Of a stretch of 64,000 nt of DNA, positions 44,260 through 55,372 are shown piece by piece. The notes beneath the pieces were generated by a model. That model did not search any database, was not told where the DNA came from, and was given only the letters and a program-made list of their open reading frames with translations. The translations under genes were made by a program, and so were the position numbers. Position 1 is the stretch's first letter. Each line of letters opens with the position of its first letter. The stretch is from Jaminaea rosea (Eukaryota > Basidiomycota > Exobasidiomycetes > Microstromatales), in contig NW_020289991.1 of assembly GCF_003144245.1 (NCBI RefSeq), positions 1 to 64,000 on the forward strand, given 5' to 3'.

Positions 44260-44820
44260 TCACGCCTTCAGCCTCCTCAAACACCTGTAGCGCGCATCAG
44301 GCGGTGTGCCATTCGGTACATTGGCACAGTCGCCGTAAGCAGAAGGTCCCTCGCAGGCTTGCACGCACGTCTCCGACTGTAAAGGATGGGCGGGCGAGCA
44401 TTCGAAACCGCCACGGTAAGACGGCGAGCGAGCCATTCAGCGGCGCTTTCGGTGAATTCATGCGCACACCATTGGACTTCATGCCCACGCCTACTCACTT
44501 GACAAAGTGTAAACGTCCAGCTGGGCGTGGGCAAGCTAAGGAAAGATTTGCAAAAGGGCGCGGCGAACAACGGCTGATCGATGGCTTCATCGTCCCCTGA
44601 GACGACGAAAGTTCGACCTTTGGGGTCGCACCCGCTACGAAAAGGGCGGACGGTCAGAGGATATGAGCGTGGGACGTGAGCGTATGATGAGCATGGAGGA
44701 GACGGGAAGAGCGACCGCTCACCGCCTGTCATAGCAGACACCAAGCTTGATGGGCTTGCTGAGCGCGAGGCAAGCGAGAAAGCTGAGGAAGAGGACGGCG
44801 AGCAGAGGATGAGGTTGCAT
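44260..44820 (-). CDS. Small secreted eight-Cys protein C1
   Basis: Three exons: 44820-44723, 44634-44499 and 44376-44260; 116 residues. Signal peptide (LLAVLFLSFLACLALS), then IKLGVCYDRRGCD, FCKSFLSLP, TLCQ, SETCVQACEG, YGDCAN and YRCLRR. Eight mature cysteines in the order C, C, C, C, C-x3-C, C, C. Introns sit at the same two places and phases (2 and 0) as in C2 and C3. The product is a small basic-ended secreted protein with predicted disulfides; I do not recognise the family. Tandem with C2 and C3, same strand, and convergent with the array. Confidence 0.75.
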
Positions 44821-45075
44821 TTGTTGAGGTACAGTAGGCGAGGAGGAAATTGAACTGTCGATGTGTGGGAGAAGATACTATGGCGTGAGAGTGAGCCAAG
44901 TCCACTCATCTCATCGGCTCTCCCCAGTTGCAAGGCCGGCGGCCCGCAAAAGGCTCGCGAGCGGGCCGTACGCGTGATCTCCGAGCGGGCGGCGGATATG
45001 TTCAGTACGTGGCTTCGGATTGATAGCGATGGGCGGCCTCGCTGATGATACTACAGTACATCCACAGTCATGCGC

Positions 45076-45584
45076 TCACCACGTCACCCGCCTGACGCAC
45101 TTGTATGCCGCGCCAGGCGCAGCATTGTCCGGCACAGAAACGCAGGTTCCGCTCGTGTGGGCCGCATCGCATGCTTGGACGCACGTCTCGGACTGAGTGA
45201 GAAGGACAAGGATGTCAGTGCTCTGAGGCTGGAGACCCTGAAATGCGGTGTTTTGGCAACTCACTTGACAAACATTCAGCTTGACGGGCGGGTCAGGCGC
45301 AGCCAGGAAGGAGGCGCAGTTCGGGTAGTTCGTAAAGAGGGGCTGATCAATGGCTTGCGAGTCGCCATTGACTTGCTTGTACCCTCCGAGCGCGTTGCAG
45401 TGTCTGTGCAGGGGCGATGAGCGGGAGTCAGTAATGAGGTGAGCTTGAGGGTGAAAGTCGACGCGCGCACGAACTTCATGGCGTAGCACCAGCCGAGCTT
45501 GACTTGTGCTGCGTTGCTATGGCTGGCGGCGTGGGAGAGGAGGAGCAAGAGTAGAGAGATGAGAAGGGACGGTGTGGAGAGCAT
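45076..45584 (-). CDS. Small secreted eight-Cys protein C2
   Basis: Three exons: 45584-45475, 45403-45265 and 45192-45076; 121 residues. Signal peptide LLISLLLLLLSHAASHSNA, then VKLGWCYAMKHCNALGGY, AIDQPLFTNYPNCASFL, LNVCQ, SETCVQACDAAHTSGTCVSV and AYKCVRR. The first intron uses a GTTCGT donor. The 'AIDQPLF' segment and the exon 3 start (SETCVQAC) are shared with C1, and exon 3 has the same length (117 nt), supporting a recent duplication. Confidence 0.78.
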
Positions 45585-45907
45585 GGTCGTGGTGCTGGTG
45601 ATGCTCAGGTGTTTAGTTGTGATGTCTGTGAATGGGATGCGAAGGTGAGGCGAGTCCTCGCTTTGCTTTGTACTGCAGCGCACAGTAGCTATGCCCTGCG
45701 CCCACTCATTGGGCTTTGTGTATCTGAAACGCTCGGCCCGGCTACTTTGAGTCGTCACAATTTCGCCGGCAGCAACGCAAAGCCGAGTAAAGTGGTGGAT
45801 CGAGCCCTTGGTAAGTCTTGTGGATACGGTACACCGGAATCAGGGCGGGTGTGACAGCCGGTGCGCCCATCCCTCGGGAAGCAAAGATCTTGACGGCGCT
45901 TTGCAAT

Positions 45908-46501
45908 TCAACAAGTCTCCATCCTCTCTTTGACCTGCCTCAAACACTTATACATCGACCCCTCAACAGCGTTCTCCGGCAAGGAGACACACTCCCCTTC
46001 GACATCTGCAGCATCGCATGCTTGTGTGCAGCTTGACTCCTGTTGTATTGCGAGCGGGGCCAAGACGCGAGGAAGACCAGACCAGATTAGCAAGGGTCAG
46101 CTGCTGTAGCCAGGACACGTGATGTCTCGAGAGGTAGCGCCACGTACGTACTCTGCACACGTTCATCCTGGTATACGGCTGCGCTCCCGCGAGGAAGGAG
46201 AGGCAGCCAGAGTAGTTGACCTGCAGAGGCAGGTCAGGGACGTCCGTGTCGCCGAAGACTATGTAGTAGGGCTCGAGGTGTGTTGGATCGCAATTTCTGG
46301 GAGTGGGATGGCGAGTATCAGTGATGGAAGGCGGTTGGGGAGAAAAGAGGCGAAAAGAGGCCAGACAGAGACGCAGACGTAGACGCACTTTTGCTTGTAG
46401 CAGTTGCCCAGCTTGATGCGTGCGGCTTGGGCGGGTGAGGAGGAGAGGGACACGGAGTAGATGATTGCGATGCTGATGATGCTGAGCACAACGGACGGCA
46501 T
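45908..46501 (-). CDS. Small secreted eight-Cys protein C3
   Basis: Three exons: 46501-46389, 46296-46152 and 46039-45908; 129 residues. Signal peptide LSIISIAIIYSVSLSSSPAQA, then IKLGNCYKQKNCDPTHLEPY, LQVNYSGCLSFLAG, MNVCR, ESSCTQACDAADVEGECVSL and YKCLRQ. It has a longer C-terminus than C1 and C2, ending in a ninth Cys (METC). Intron positions and phases match the other two. Family unknown; likely secreted. Confidence 0.77.
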
Positions 46502-46821
46502 GACGATTCGCGGCAGCTTGCGTGTATGAAGCCAAGTAGTTGAGGAAGAGCAGATCAAGTCGACGCTCATAGCATCCTTGTTGGCCAGCTCGATGCCGTC
46601 ATTTCGAGGATGGTCTCGGCCCGAAAGAGAGGAAGACGAAAAAGCCGAAGTGAAGGGGAGCAGGACGGCGGCGTACGGGCGTAGGTGAGGCCGAAGTAGT
46701 CATAGCAAAGCAAAGAGCTCGAACTTGAATTCGGGGTGGTTGGATGTTGGAGGTCAGTAGGGTATGGCGAGGCAATAATTGCTGAATGAGGAGGAGTGAG
46801 CCGAAGAGCTCAAGTCGCAAC
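46502..46821. other. Intergenic, no gene seen
   Basis: This interval lies between the C3 start and the stop of the next minus-strand gene, so it should hold the C3 promoter. Nothing else is recognisable. Confidence 0.4.
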
Positions 46822-48189
46822 CTACGCCGCTGGCTCAGCCGACGCGACCGGACTCATACAGGCAGCTGCATAACACGACTTGACTGTGTGACCATCAAAA
46901 GTCTGCTTCCCTTCGCCGTTCTTCTTTCCTTTCCCCTTCTTGTTCTTCCTTTTCTTCTTTTGGACCCCAACCAGCGGAGATGGCGACGGCGGTATAGGTA
47001 TGAGCCCTCCGGCGAGCAATGCGCCACTGACTGCTTCCTGTGTGAGCCGCACGTCCCGCATGGCACTGCTACGCGGCGTGAAGGGGCCGGGCTGGGCCAT
47101 ACTGCGGGTCCTGGCGTTGATGTTTGCGAGCTCGAGACCAAGAGGGGGCACCCACCAGGGGGTTGAGGTGGGCAGTGGCTCTGGGCTGATGGGAGGGGAG
47201 GCGGGGGGTGTTGGTGGCGGCAATTTGGGTGGCTCTACGGGAGTGGGGGAAATGACTTCCTCTGTTGGTGAAGGGGAGGATATGGTGGGTGACTTGTCGT
47301 CTGCGTCGGGGATCGTGGTCGAGGTTGCAGCGGGGGTGTTGGCTTCTTCCTCGTCGGGCGTGACATCTTGCTCCTCCGCCTCTCCTTCGCTACTCGTTCC
47401 AAGCCACAACCTGAATCGAACCAACCCCTCCATCTGGCTACTCAACCACGCCTCCGTCCTACTCAACCACTCATATGCCGCATTCTTGCCCATCCCCTCA
47501 CCCCTATCCATCGCATCAAAGACGGATATCCTCGCCTCTTGATGTCGCATCATGGCGAGATAATGATGCGGCTCGATTCTGGTAACCACCTCCAGCAACG
47601 GCTCCAACTCAATATGTTCCACAAACGCCTTTGCCACGAGCTGAATGGCATACACACATTCCTGATACGGGCAGATTAGCTCGGGCAACTGTCTCTGGCG
47701 TCGAAACCAGCATGCCGTCCAGCAGGCTAGGGCCACGAGTCGGTCCAATCTGCGAATGGCGACCCCATTGGGCAGGAGTGGCTGCGAGCAGTCCTGGTAG
47801 AAGAGGGTGCATGCCACGAACTTGCAGCCTTCGATTGCCGCTGCCAGATGGAGGCGAGCGAGAGCGTTCGAGCGGGCAGGTGCTTCGTGGGAGAGCTGGT
47901 CGATGAGGCAGTCTACTACGCCTACTGCTACGCGGAGATTCTGGTGGACGCCGCGAGGGAGCGCGGGTTGAATTGGGCTGGTGGGTTGGGCAGATGATGA
48001 GGTCGCGGGCGAGCTGGTGGTGGGCGAGGGCGAGGAGGCGGGTCTGCTTGGATGTTGCTGTGAATGATTCGCACCTTGAGATGGACCTGGATTGTCGAAA
48101 GTGGGTAGCGAGGCGATGGTCGAGAGGAATTGACGGGCGGATAGCGGGAGGGGTTGCGAGAGAAGGGGGGAGGGGAGCGAGGTGCTCAT
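46822..48189 (-). CDS. Uncharacterised protein with helical middle and basic tail
   Basis: Single exon. I use ATG 48189 (MSTSLPSPLL); the frame is open 84 nt further upstream, but that part reads as leader. The protein is about 455 residues: a Ser/Pro-rich N-terminus, a helical, Cys/Trp-containing region (about residues 80-260: VGVVDCLIDQL, HLAAAIEGCKFVACTLFY, LACWTACWFRRQRQ, YLAMMRHQEARISVFDAMDR), a Pro/Thr/Glu-rich disordered stretch, then a lysine cluster (QKKKRKNKKGKGKK) that could serve as a nuclear or nucleolar signal. No known domain recognised. Divergent from the TBC gene, 557 nt between starts. Confidence 0.6.
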   Translation of the reverse strand: MSTSLPSPLLSQPLPLSARQFLSTIASLPTFDNPGPSQGANHSQQHPSRPASSPSPTTSSPATSSSAQPTSPIQPALPRGVHQNLRVAVGVVDCLIDQLSHEAPARSNALARLHLAAAIEGCKFVACTLFYQDCSQPLLPNGVAIRRLDRLVALACWTACWFRRQRQLPELICPYQECVYAIQLVAKAFVEHIELEPLLEVVTRIEPHHYLAMMRHQEARISVFDAMDRGEGMGKNAAYEWLSRTEAWLSSQMEGLVRFRLWLGTSSEGEAEEQDVTPDEEEANTPAATSTTIPDADDKSPTISSPSPTEEVISPTPVEPPKLPPPTPPASPPISPEPLPTSTPWWVPPLGLELANINARTRSMAQPGPFTPRSSAMRDVRLTQEAVSGALLAGGLIPIPPSPSPLVGVQKKKRKNKKGKGKKNGEGKQTFDGHTVKSCYAAACMSPVASAEPAA

Positions 48190-48746
48190 GCTGAGCTGAG
48201 CGGGATGATCGGATGAGTGTGAGATCATGCAGAGCAGCCGCAGCGGTAGGACATCGGAAGGCGCTTGCAGCAAGGCAGAGCAGAGGATGGTGAGCAGGGC
48301 TGACGAATACGTGATCGCGAATCAGAAATGGGAGCAAGTGTGTGTTAAGGATCATGTCAAGGAGGCAAGGTCAATTCCGAGATGTCAGTCCGCTCTCCGC
48401 TTTGGTGAGCCCAGCCTGCATCCAGCATCGTCTGCTCTGTGTGTGAGTGGTGTGAGTGCTCGTACATTGTGCCTTGTCTTGTCGAAGTTGTTCGCGGTCA
48501 GCAACGAGGGCGACTTGAGTGCGACGTCGACTTGATTGCTGACTTTGGCTTGAGACGGCGTCGAGTCGAGGCGGCGAGTTGAACGCCTGAGCGGCTGTGC
48601 GAGAGCGGGGCGGGGTTCCGGTGCGAGGCTGCGAGGCTGCGAGTGGACGTGGCTCGAGCGCGAATCGACGTCGTTGGGTCTGTGACTTCTCACTTCTCCT
48701 CGCGCGAATAGATTGACCTCCCTCAGCCCACCACCGATCGCCAAGG
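48190..48746. promoter_or_regulatory. Divergent promoter region
   Basis: 557 nt between the starts of the uncharacterised protein and the Rab-GAP gene; both promoters must lie here. No specific element identified. Confidence 0.4.
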
Positions 48747-51553
48747 ATGTCAACCATCTCCCATTCCCTCCGCGACCAAAAAGAGCCTTCGCGCTCACAG
48801 ATCTTCACACACTCCTTCTCCCTACCCAACGGCCAAGTACCCCTCTCCGAGATTCCTGCCGTCCTCTCCCTCTCCAACCCAGAGGACGACGATGATGCTC
48901 AGGAGGACGAGGTGTATGCGGGAAGGCTGGCATTGACGCAGCGCTTCCTATGCTTTGAGAGCCTGGACAGGCGAAGTTGCAGGATGAGCCTGCCGCTGTA
49001 TTGCGTGAGGAGGGTGGAGAGACTCAACACCAAGAGGAGCGGGGTTTTCGCGCTGGCAGTTGTGGTTTGGCATGGCATGAGGGTGGTGAGCGGCGCCTGG
49101 CGCAGCATATATGCTCCTAGTGCCGGTTGGGACTGACCTCCACACTGCTCCCTCGCCCGTAGATCGTCCAACTCAACGCACTCCGAACACAATGCGAGTC
49201 CTTCTGCTCCCTCCTGCGGGATCACCTTCGCGCCGTCCTCCCTTCGATGCGCAAGCTCAAGCCTTTCACCGCAGGATGCTACTCCGAGTATGTTCTCAAC
49301 CCTAGCCTGGACCCAGCCAATGCAGACAAGGCGAAGGAGGTAGGCGAGGGCAGCGATGTACCAGAGAAGGAGGCATCCGCAGACGCAGCAACAACTTCAG
49401 CGGCAGCCTCATCCTCGTCCTCGTCCTCCTCTCCCCCACCCTACCACGCCGGCCTGGGCGCCCGCTTCAAATACCCCGGCGATGCCCGCAAGCTCCGCGA
49501 AAAGTCCAAAATGAAGCTCTGGCGCTCCTACCTCTCCATTCACGGCCGATCACTCACCACCACCCGCTACCCGCAATTCCTTCGCCTCGTCCAAGTAGGG
49601 CTCCCCTCTGCCCTTCGAGGGGAGATCTGGGAGCTCACTTCGGGAAGTATATTCAATCGATTCGATCATCAGGGAGAGTTTGAGGCGATACTCAAGGAGA
49701 ACGAGGGGAGGAAGACGACTGCGACCGAGGAGATTGAGAAGGATCTGCATAGAAGCTTGCCCGAGTATGTGGGGTTCCAGAATGAGGAGGGAATCAATTC
49801 GCTGCGGAGGGTGCTCTACGCGTTTAGCTTCAAGAATCCGGAGCAGGGTGAGCGAGATGACGGCAAGACGTAGAGTTATCCTGAGGAGCTGACCATCGTA
49901 TCCTTGGCCCCCGGCCTGCACCAGGCTATACGCAAGGCCTCAACATCCTGGCGGCCGCCTTCCTCATCTACTGCAGCGAGGAGCAGACCTACTTCCTCCT
50001 CGACACGCTGTGCGATCGCCTGCTTCCAGGCTACTTCACACAGAGCATGGCAGGCACGATTTTGGATCGACGAGTCTTTGAGAATCTGGTACAGCGCTCC
50101 CTGCCCCTCATTCATGAGCATCTCGTGAGGACGGACATTCAGCTCAGTATTGCTAGCTTGCCCTGGTTCTTGAGCCTGTACATCAATTCGATGCCGATGT
50201 GCGTGCGGCGTAGGCGCAGGACCGACGGGTTTATCATCGCGAGCTCACCATTTCCTCCCTCTTTGCGCACAGGGTCTTCGCCTTCCGCATCATCGACTGC
50301 TTCATGGCCATGGGTCCCAAGGTGTGCGTGCCCCTCTCCCTCCCTTCTCTTCTTTCCTAGTCCCACTCACTCATTCCTGTCCTCCTCTCTCGCACCCGCA
50401 CAGCCTCTTCCAAGTCGCCCTCGCCATCCTCAAGATCAACGGCGAAGAGATCCTCTCCGTGACAGACGACGGCGCCTTCATCAACGTGCTGCGCAACTAC
50501 TTTGCCACGCTAGGCGAATCGGCCCATCCAGAGGCAACGAATCCGAAGCATCGCAACATTACCAACTTCCAAGAGTACGTGTGGCGCGCACACGTCCCTC
50601 GTACATGCTCTTTCTCTTTCCCACTCTGACACGCACCTCCCCGCCTCTCGTCGCCCCCTCAGACTACTAGTCGTCGCCTTCCGCGAATTCGGCGTCATCA
50701 CAACAGAAACAATTGCCTCTGAACGCAAGCGCTTCCGTCAGGAGATCGTCGACGAGATCGAGCTCTTTGCGAAACGTTCTGCGGTGCGCCAACTGCGCGA
50801 CCTGGGCCGATTCAGCAAGGATCAGGCCGGCGTGGTGTACGACCACATGGTCGAGGCCATCTACCGTTCACGTCACGAACGCCAGGCCAAAGAGGCTGCA
50901 GCAGCCGTTGCTGCCCAGCAAGGTGGGTTGTCAGAGAAGGACAAGGCTGCAGCTGCCGAGGCTATGCTTGCTGCCAAACCGGCTCCTCCTACAAGTCAGG
51001 ACTTCAAGGAGATGCGCATCGATTATGAGACTTTTTTGATCTTTATCAGTGAGATGGCTACCTGGGCTAGGGATGAGTATATCGTGTCCAACTTGAGCGG
51101 GCTGCACGAGCGCACAGAGAAGAAGGTGGCTGAGCATGAGTTGGTACGGAGGATCTTTAGGGCGTGGGATAGCGAGAAGAGGGGGACCTTGAGTTTCCAG
51201 GTGAGTCGCGCGAGACGATATCGTGAAGTAAGGCATGATGCTGACCTCTTCCATCCCACACGCCACGCCAGGACGTCATCTACGGTCTCTCGCCCATCGT
51301 CTTCTCATCGGGTGACGTCCTCTCCTCCGTCTCGTGGTTCTTCAAGCTCCACTCAGAGGGGCGCGAGTCACTCACCAAGGACGAAGTACTACGACTGAGC
51401 GAGTCGCTGCTGTACCTCTTCCGTAATGAGCCCGGAGAAGGGTACCTGGCTGCGGTTAGCCAGCTGATCAGCCAGGCTTTCAGCGTGGGCGGAGAGGTTT
51501 CGCCGCATGGGGTTGCATTGGAGAGGGAGGAGAAGGCGGCGATAAGCGCGTAG
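48747..51553 (+). CDS. GRAM-TBC-EF-hand Rab GTPase-activating protein
   Basis: Seven exons: 48747-49085, 49163-49847, 49925-50198, 50273-50323, 50404-50574, 50663-51200 and 51272-51553; 779 residues, all junctions GT-AG and in frame. Exon 1 and the start of exon 2 form a GRAM-like domain (AGRLALTQRFLCFESLDRRS). The TBC domain spans about residues 240-480: GLPSALRGEIWELTSG (arginine-finger motif region), GYTQGLNILAAAFLIYCSEE (with the glutamine-finger YTQG), FRIIDCFMAMGPKVLFQVAL. The C-terminal part holds an EF-hand-like pair (LVRRIFRAWDSEKRGTLSFQ). This is the layout of Gyp2/MDR1 and of animal TBC1D8/9. It accelerates GTP hydrolysis on Ypt/Rab proteins in membrane traffic; the target Rab cannot be inferred. 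Catalytic Arg and Gln are present. Confidence 0.93.
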
Positions 51554-52312
51554 ATATGGGGACGCGTGACAATGCTGACAATGCCATAGATGCTCGATGC
51601 TATTGATCACTGCCCCTTCCAACTCGCGTGACCTTCTCATCCTCTTGCGACCACTAGCCGGCGGGCCGAAAGCGCAATGTGGGTGCAAAGCGTGCGAGCC
51701 AGCGCGATTGCGTGCCTCCCTTCCCCTTTTGCTCGCAGCTCGCAACTCTGGGTCCTCTTGATCTCGTCTTTAATTCGCCTGGCTTGCCCCCTCTGCCCCA
51801 TTGCCCTCGCTCGTAGCCTCTCTCCTCCCTCGTCGCTGGTCCTTATTGCCCGCTTGGCTCGCACCAGCCAGCCAACTTTATTACCCCGCACTCGCCCTTC
51901 TCGCAGCCCTGGGCTCATGTGCCTGACTCTCCCGGCCGGGGGGCAGGGCGCTGCAGGCTGCATCTTGCTGTCTGTGGTGTGGAGCTGCCGCCGCGCCAGG
52001 CCTTGGATTGGGGCCCGCCCTCTCGTGTAGTGCCCTTGCCGCTCAAGCCACTCGAAGAGACGAAACGAAAGCTCAGCTCCCTCGAGGCTCACGGCCCTTG
52101 GGACTTGGACACTTGACACACAGGCGTTCACGCTCGCACGGCTCACACGGCTCACACGGGGGTGAGGTCCCGTTGTCTTTGCCCTTCTTACCATCCCATC
52201 CACCTTATCGCACCACGAGAGCAAAGTCACATCATCCTTAAACGTCGTAGTCGTCCTAGCAGCAAACAAGACCACCAACACACCCAGCTCGCCACCCGTG
52301 CGCCCGCCCAAC
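51554..52312. other. Intergenic, promoter of the downstream gene
   Basis: 759 nt between the Rab-GAP stop and the next plus-strand start. Pyrimidine-rich towards the 3' end. Open frames here lack family signatures. Confidence 0.4.
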
Positions 52313-53266
52313 ATGGCAGCCCCAACGGCCATTCCAAATGCGAACCACTCGTCCCACCACCAACACGAACAGCAAGCGCCCCCTCCCAATCGCAACTCTC
52401 CCCCAGCCTTCTCCCCCATCTACACGCGCACCGCCTTTTCCCTCCCTGGCGGACCCATGTCTCCTACATCGTCCTTCCGCAACACCTCGAGCGGATGGAC
52501 CACGGCTGGCGCAGGTGTTAATGGGTTGAAGAGCTCCACCAACACGCCCGCAGCAGTACAGAGCCACCAGCGTGTACAGCGAGACTATTTCCCCGACCGT
52601 GACTCCTCCGCAGTGGATGGAGGAGCTGTTGAGTCGGCATCCATGCCCCACCCTCGTCACCATCGAGCATTTAGCGCCTCGTCTGCCTCCTCCATCTCTA
52701 GCATCGATTCTGCCGGTCCTCCCACGCCGGGACCCAACAGCGCTGGTGGTGCTCAAGCAGGCAGCGGTGCGCCTCTCGGACGCGTTCCTTCCATCGGGCT
52801 GGGCACCTCGTACGAGCAGTTCAAGAACAAGAGGGACACCTGGGCTGGAGGGTACAATCACGGTGCAGGATGGGCGGGCATCGGGGGACTGCGATCCGGT
52901 AATGGACCTGGCGGCGGCGGCGGCGGTGGTGGTGGGGAGCCACAGAGCCCTCCTGCCAGTGGCGGAGGCATGGGCGGACTACTTCGCAAGCTCAGCCTTA
53001 GCAGTGGAGCGGGTAATGCGGGTGGGCGACCCCACATGGGCCACCACCACGGACACCGTAGCATCAGCGTGAGCTCGACTCCTGCTGGCCAACAGCCTCC
53101 CACCCCGAACAGCGATGCGGCCACTTCGCCTAATACCTCGCCTACGCCTGGTTCGCCGCCCAAGGGAGGAGCAAGGGGACGACAGAACAGTGTGGGCGGG
53201 AATCAGAAGCGTAAGCCCAGCCCCCATGGGGAGCGACTCTTGATGGGATGGACGCATGCCCACTAA
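52313..53266 (+). CDS. Low-complexity phosphoprotein-like protein
   Basis: Single exon, 317 residues from the first ATG (52313). Almost wholly disordered: Ser/Pro/Gly/His-rich, with a glycine run (about residue 205), a stretch SFRNTSSGWTT, HRAFSASSASSISSIDS, a short hydrophobic-basic motif GGLLRKLSLSSG (about 225) and a conserved-looking end KRKPSPHGERLLMGW. Paired 'LRKLSLS' and 'K-P-S-P-x-G-E-R' motifs occur in a widespread but uncharacterised class of fungal proteins and look like kinase or 14-3-3 target sites; that reading is inference. Neighbours give no functional clue. Confidence 0.65.
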   Translation: MAAPTAIPNANHSSHHQHEQQAPPPNRNSPPAFSPIYTRTAFSLPGGPMSPTSSFRNTSSGWTTAGAGVNGLKSSTNTPAAVQSHQRVQRDYFPDRDSSAVDGGAVESASMPHPRHHRAFSASSASSISSIDSAGPPTPGPNSAGGAQAGSGAPLGRVPSIGLGTSYEQFKNKRDTWAGGYNHGAGWAGIGGLRSGNGPGGGGGGGGGEPQSPPASGGGMGGLLRKLSLSSGAGNAGGRPHMGHHHGHRSISVSSTPAGQQPPTPNSDAATSPNTSPTPGSPPKGGARGRQNSVGGNQKRKPSPHGERLLMGWTHAH

Positions 53267-55372
53267 GCGCCACGTCTTCAACTCAACGACATTGCAACGA
53301 TCTTCTCAGGTTCTCGCCCATGACATCAGCCCTACTACCACTTCTGGCAAGGCAAGCTCTGTCTTCTCAGTTACCGCTGCGACTCGACTCGCCTTATCTC
53401 ACCACGCCTCGACAACTTGTACTTTTACCCAACCTATCAACACCAAAGACAAGATGGTTCCAAGATAGCGACGTAGCACGTTGCAGTTTTTCTCGACAAC
53501 TCTCTCTTCTATTTCCGCTGCTCACCCTGTACAAATCGCTCCTCTTCTTCTTCTTCGCCTCGTGTCGCCGCCTCTCCTCCTTTTCCTCTTCGTGCCGTGC
53601 CGTGCCTCCGCCTCCTTCTCATCAGCGCCTCGACTCGAATCGGCTCGAATCGAAAGAAAGCATTCCAAATCCAATTCGCCGATGTGAGACCACAGCTTCC
53701 GTACCTCACCATCTCGAGACCGATCGTGCGACGGCAGCTTTGGTTTGGTTAGACAGCCTGGGCCACGCCGGATCTCGCCCTTCTTGCAGTGCCCCGCCCT
53801 CGCCTCGTCTTTTGGCGTTGGCGGAGTTGCCAATCGCGCTCAAGCCTCTCTCTCTCTCTTCTCTCCGTTCACGCGTGGGCCTCGCCGCCGCCGTTGCCGC
53901 ACTCAACGTCAAAACCATGTCAAGATCCTCATCGCGACATCGAGCGAGGCTAGGCCAAGCTGAGCCTATGGACACCGATGCGGCACGAATGGTAGAGAGC
54001 ACGGCCCCTTCTACAGTACCTCCACCGCTGAAACACACTGCGCGATTGGGCAGATCTCGCTGTGAGACTGTGACGGGAGCGACGCCACACTACTCAGGGC
54101 AGGGCCTAGTGCGCCGAACAAGCTGGAAGCGATGGCGTGGCCGATGGAGCTACCAGAGCAACGTCACCAGGGTGGAGCGATCTGAGCGGTAGAGAGGTGG
54201 ATCTTCCTACCACTCGATTGAATTTTGCCACTGCCGCCGTCCTGATAGCGCAACACTGTCTCGCCGAGCAGACCGAGCGAAGGAACGCCTTCACCTCCTC
54301 TGGATGGCAGAGAGGGGCCTCAGCTCACGACTCACTCACTCGTACGGCAGCACAGCCTTGTCGAATCAGCAAGACGCCACTTTGCTATCGCGCGTTCGAC
54401 GCCGTCGCTTCTTCGTACAGCCCTGGCTGGCTCGTCACCGCCCTCATCGCGAGGTGGGGCAAAGGCGTTTGCCACCGTCTGTCGTCGGCCACTACCACCA
54501 GTCTCAAGCAGTCACTCGAGGGCGTTGCCGCTACGTCACCATCTCTCAGCCTGCAGCAGAAGGACTTGTCTCGCACTACACCCTGCAGCCATCGAGCCCT
54601 CTGTCTCACAACCGCCGCTCGCGTGCCACCAGGCCTGCGTCTGTGCTCCACCGCCCAGCCAAAAGCCTGCCATCCTTATAATCTTACAAGGTGGTTCAAG
54701 CGTCGACCCTTCCTTCTTCTCTCCATCATCCACCCTTCATCCCTTTCATCCCCCCTTCATACGTCTGCCAATCAGCAGCCAGCCCCTTTGTTCTTTGACG
54801 ACGACTACCGCTGGCTCGGAAGTCACCACTCACGCCGCCCTGCCCTCTACTTTACACTTTGATTCAACGATCACGACCAACAAGCGCACCTCGCGCCTAC
54901 GCTACGCCAATCATCGAGCTCATCACGACTACCTGAGTCTCGCCCCTACTTTCAGACCGGCCACTTATACAGGTGAGTAGAGTGGCGCGATTGGACTAGA
55001 TAGGGAAAGGGTGCGATAGCGTGGACGGCCATTGTCGCCGTAGCTATCTCTCCTGCCTTCTGCGCGCAAATGAAAGGGAAGCGCCAAGCAATGAGCGTGC
55101 CTGGCGTTGGGCGGGTAGACATTGCGCAGCCATCTACCCCGCGGTGGCGAGCAAGCAGCGTGCGTCGTAGCGTAGCAGCATCGATTGCTCTCGCGTTCGT
55201 CGCCGTCGTGGTGCCCCTCACATGGCTGTGTCGTGCATCCACTCGCAGTAGCTCGTTTTGGTTTTGGTGTCAAGTAGTCCGTCGTCATGATGGGGTGGCT
55301 GACTTCGTTTCGTTCTTATCTCCCTTCTCTTCACTCCACATCCATCCTCACGGCACCCACTTCGCGCCCACC
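53267..55372. other. Long region upstream of the homeobox gene
   Basis: About 2.1 kb without a supported gene. Large frames at 53248-54192 and 54137-54862 overlap, are Ser/Arg/Leu-rich and show no family. The region is CT-rich and probably includes a long, perhaps spliced, leader of the homeobox gene: a good donor (CAG|GTGAGTAG) at about 54972 and a possible acceptor near 55250 could bound a leader intron. Short upstream frames may affect translation; RNA data are needed. Confidence 0.35.

Noticed and set aside
46940-47542. A 200-residue plus-strand frame opposite the uncharacterised minus-strand gene
   Set aside because: Gly/Ser/Val-rich mirror of a Pro/Ser/Thr-rich coding stretch; the minus-strand frame is longer and has a defined helical core.
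53248-54862. Two large plus-strand frames upstream of the homeobox gene
   Set aside because: They overlap in different frames, are Ser/Arg/Leu-rich, have no family signature, and fit a CT-rich leader better.
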